Positions 63,071 through 64,000 of a stretch of DNA of 64,000 nucleotides are shown one piece after another. The notes under the pieces are model-generated. The model made no database searches, had not been told where the DNA came from, and saw only the letters and a list, made by a program, of their open reading frames with translations. Origin of the DNA: Treponema sp. (GTDB taxonomy: Bacteria > Spirochaetota > Spirochaetia > Treponematales > Breznakiellaceae); contig WQSN01000003.1 of the NCBI GenBank assembly GCA_009787835.1, forward strand, positions 1 through 64,000. The letters run 5' to 3'. Position 1 is the stretch's first letter. Each line of letters begins with the position of its first letter. A program made the position numbers and the translations under genes.

Positions 63071-63940
63071 ATGGAAAATAAAATCTATCCTAAAATAAAA
63101 AACGTTGTTTTTTTGTGTCTTTTATTTCTGGGATTACAGTTAGTATTGGGTTTTTTATCCGGTCTATTGCTGGTAAAAATGAATCTGCCAGGCGATTCTG
63201 TTGTATCGGGAATTATTTTAATATTTATAAATTTAGCGGCTTTTGGAATTGTTCTGTTCATTGGGTTCAGAAAAACACGCAGGAATTTTTTTGAAGTTTT
63301 TAAATTAAGGGGTGTTTCCGCATTTTTATGGATATCTGTAATCATTTTTACGCCGGGCTTTATTATAGTTATATCGGAACTTGATAATCTATTAAATTTT
63401 TTATTGCCCATGCCGGAATTATTCAATGATATTTTTGATTCCATGATAGCAGGGCATACATTAATAATCGCCGTAATTTATATAGGGATAGTCCCGGCAT
63501 TCGCTGAAGAATTTTTTTTCAGAGGGCTTATTCTTGACGGGTTTACACGGAATTATTCTGAAAGGAAAGCGATAATCGTAAGCGCGCTCTTTTTTGGACT
63601 TGTGCATTTAAATCCCTGGCAGTTTTTATCAGCGTTTTTAATGGGTTTAGCCGCATCATGGATTTGCATAAAGACAAGGTCAATATGGCTGTGCGTATAT
63701 ATTCATTTTTTTAACAATACGCTATATACGATAACAGTCAGATATGAGAATTTTATTCCAATAAAAGGTTTTAACAGTAATTTTGTTGAGCCGGGAGTTT
63801 TTCAGCCATTGTGGTTTACATTATCGGGATTTGCATTAATGGCCGCAGGAACTTTTATGCTGTTAAAAGGGACTAATATTCTTCCCATGCCTTTATTTCC
63901 AATGAAGCGCCGTTATGCAATTTTTCAAGAGCGTCGATAA
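63071..63940 (+). CDS. CPBP family intramembrane metalloprotease
   Basis: Membrane protease of the CAAX/ABI (CPBP) family, 289 residues with about eight helices. The motifs are present in order: AEEFFFRGLI (Glu-Glu and Arg), FGLVHLNPWQF (His) and VYIHFFNNT (His and Asn). Members can act as glutamic proteases, sorting factors or bacteriocin-immunity proteins; the role here is unknown. GGAGG precedes its ATG. Its last 68 bp overlap the 3' end of the convergent gene at the right edge. Confidence 0.88.
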   Translation: MENKIYPKIKNVVFLCLLFLGLQLVLGFLSGLLLVKMNLPGDSVVSGIILIFINLAAFGIVLFIGFRKTRRNFFEVFKLRGVSAFLWISVIIFTPGFIIVISELDNLLNFLLPMPELFNDIFDSMIAGHTLIIAVIYIGIVPAFAEEFFFRGLILDGFTRNYSERKAIIVSALFFGLVHLNPWQFLSAFLMGLAASWICIKTRSIWLCVYIHFFNNTLYTITVRYENFIPIKGFNSNFVEPGVFQPLWFTLSGFALMAAGTFMLLKGTNILPMPLFPMKRRYAIFQERR

Positions 63941-64000
63941 ATTCTTTCGCGACTTTTATGTTTGTAAAAAGCGGAATGTCAAAATCCACGGCAAGGCGGC
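63873..64000 (-). CDS. carB: 3' end of probable carbamoyl phosphate synthase large subunit (partial)
   Basis: A minus-strand frame enters from the right edge and ends at TAG 63875-63873. The visible 41 residues, including RLAVDFDIPLFTNIKVAKEF and a tail ending KAWEEY, resemble the end of the MGS-like C-terminal domain of CarB. Only the end is in the window, so the identification is moderate. Carbamoyl phosphate is the substrate of PyrB, so a carB gene near the pyr operon would make sense. It overlaps the end of the CPBP protease gene by 68 bp. Confidence 0.55.
   Translation of the reverse strand, partial: RLAVDFDIPLFTNIKVAKEFIDALEKLHNGASLEIKAWEEY

Noticed and set aside
1-64000. CRISPR arrays, transposases, integrases, rRNA or tRNA genes
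   Set aside because: None seen: no regularly spaced direct repeats, no transposase or integrase motifs, and no intergenic stretch with a tRNA-like cloverleaf or rRNA sequence.

Overview
This window looks like a spirochaete chromosome, most likely a free-living or gut-associated Treponema. The evidence is a tatT-tatP-tatQM tripartite transporter set next to flgF-flgG-flgJ (the order I recall from T. pallidum), a lone FliG paralogue, a CarD-type regulator next to ispD, LolC-D-E-like genes, and many secreted or lipoproteins with no recognisable family. Unlike T. pallidum, it carries biosynthetic operons for lysine, histidine, pyrimidines and purines, so it is not a host-restricted parasite. I see no mobile element, CRISPR array, rRNA or tRNA gene; coding is dense and mostly intact.

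Layout. 1-275: repeat-bearing intergenic DNA. 276-9439: secreted M48 protease, ftsH, an XRE regulator, an M15 peptidase, a FliG paralogue and an M16C protease, so four peptidases within 10 kb. 9458-15767: a secreted metallo-beta-lactamase-fold enzyme, the TRAP transporter set (lipoprotein TatT, binding protein, fused QM permease) and serS. 15784-18490: bacteriohemerythrin and the rod operon flgF-flgG-flgJ. 18653-25072: lysine operon asd-lysA-dapL and a CHASE2 adenylate/guanylate cyclase. 25257-28341: TPP-riboswitch operon for uptake of a thiamine precursor (thiamine-binding-family protein and a thiXYZ-type ABC transporter). 28518-30861: secreted hypothetical, nrnA, and a treponemal protein with a sigma-region-4-like helix-turn-helix. 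30895-33998: hisG-hisB-hisH-hisF. 34093-36379: carD-ispD-lipoprotein. 36440-40170: GH130 phosphorylase divergent from a GNAT-GH20 pair. 40214-45790: rluA-family gene, then pyrB-pyrI-pyrF-pyrK-pyrD-pyrE behind an attenuator with its own leader reading frame. 46058-54801: a 1640-residue Ig-repeat surface protein converging on a fused purLQ. 54939-63940: prfB with a programmed +1 frameshift, then a PEGA-domain protein, ftsY, a secreted protein, the Lol-type ABC exporter and a CPBP protease. The right edge holds the 3' end of a probable carB.

The most interesting signals are regulatory. (1) The pyr operon starts with a consensus promoter, a 47-codon leader frame that runs through an intrinsic terminator, and pyrB overlapping the leader stop. 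This is the architecture of the enteric pyrBI attenuator, here in front of a whole pyr operon that includes pyrI. (2) Several genes lack a Shine-Dalgarno sequence and have a -10-like box 6-10 nt before the start codon, which suggests recurrent leaderless transcription. (3) Enzymes of the his operon and IspD carry low-complexity loop insertions. Coordinates of start codons were chosen from ribosome-binding sites, overlaps and signal peptides; functional names rest on motif recognition only, without database searches.
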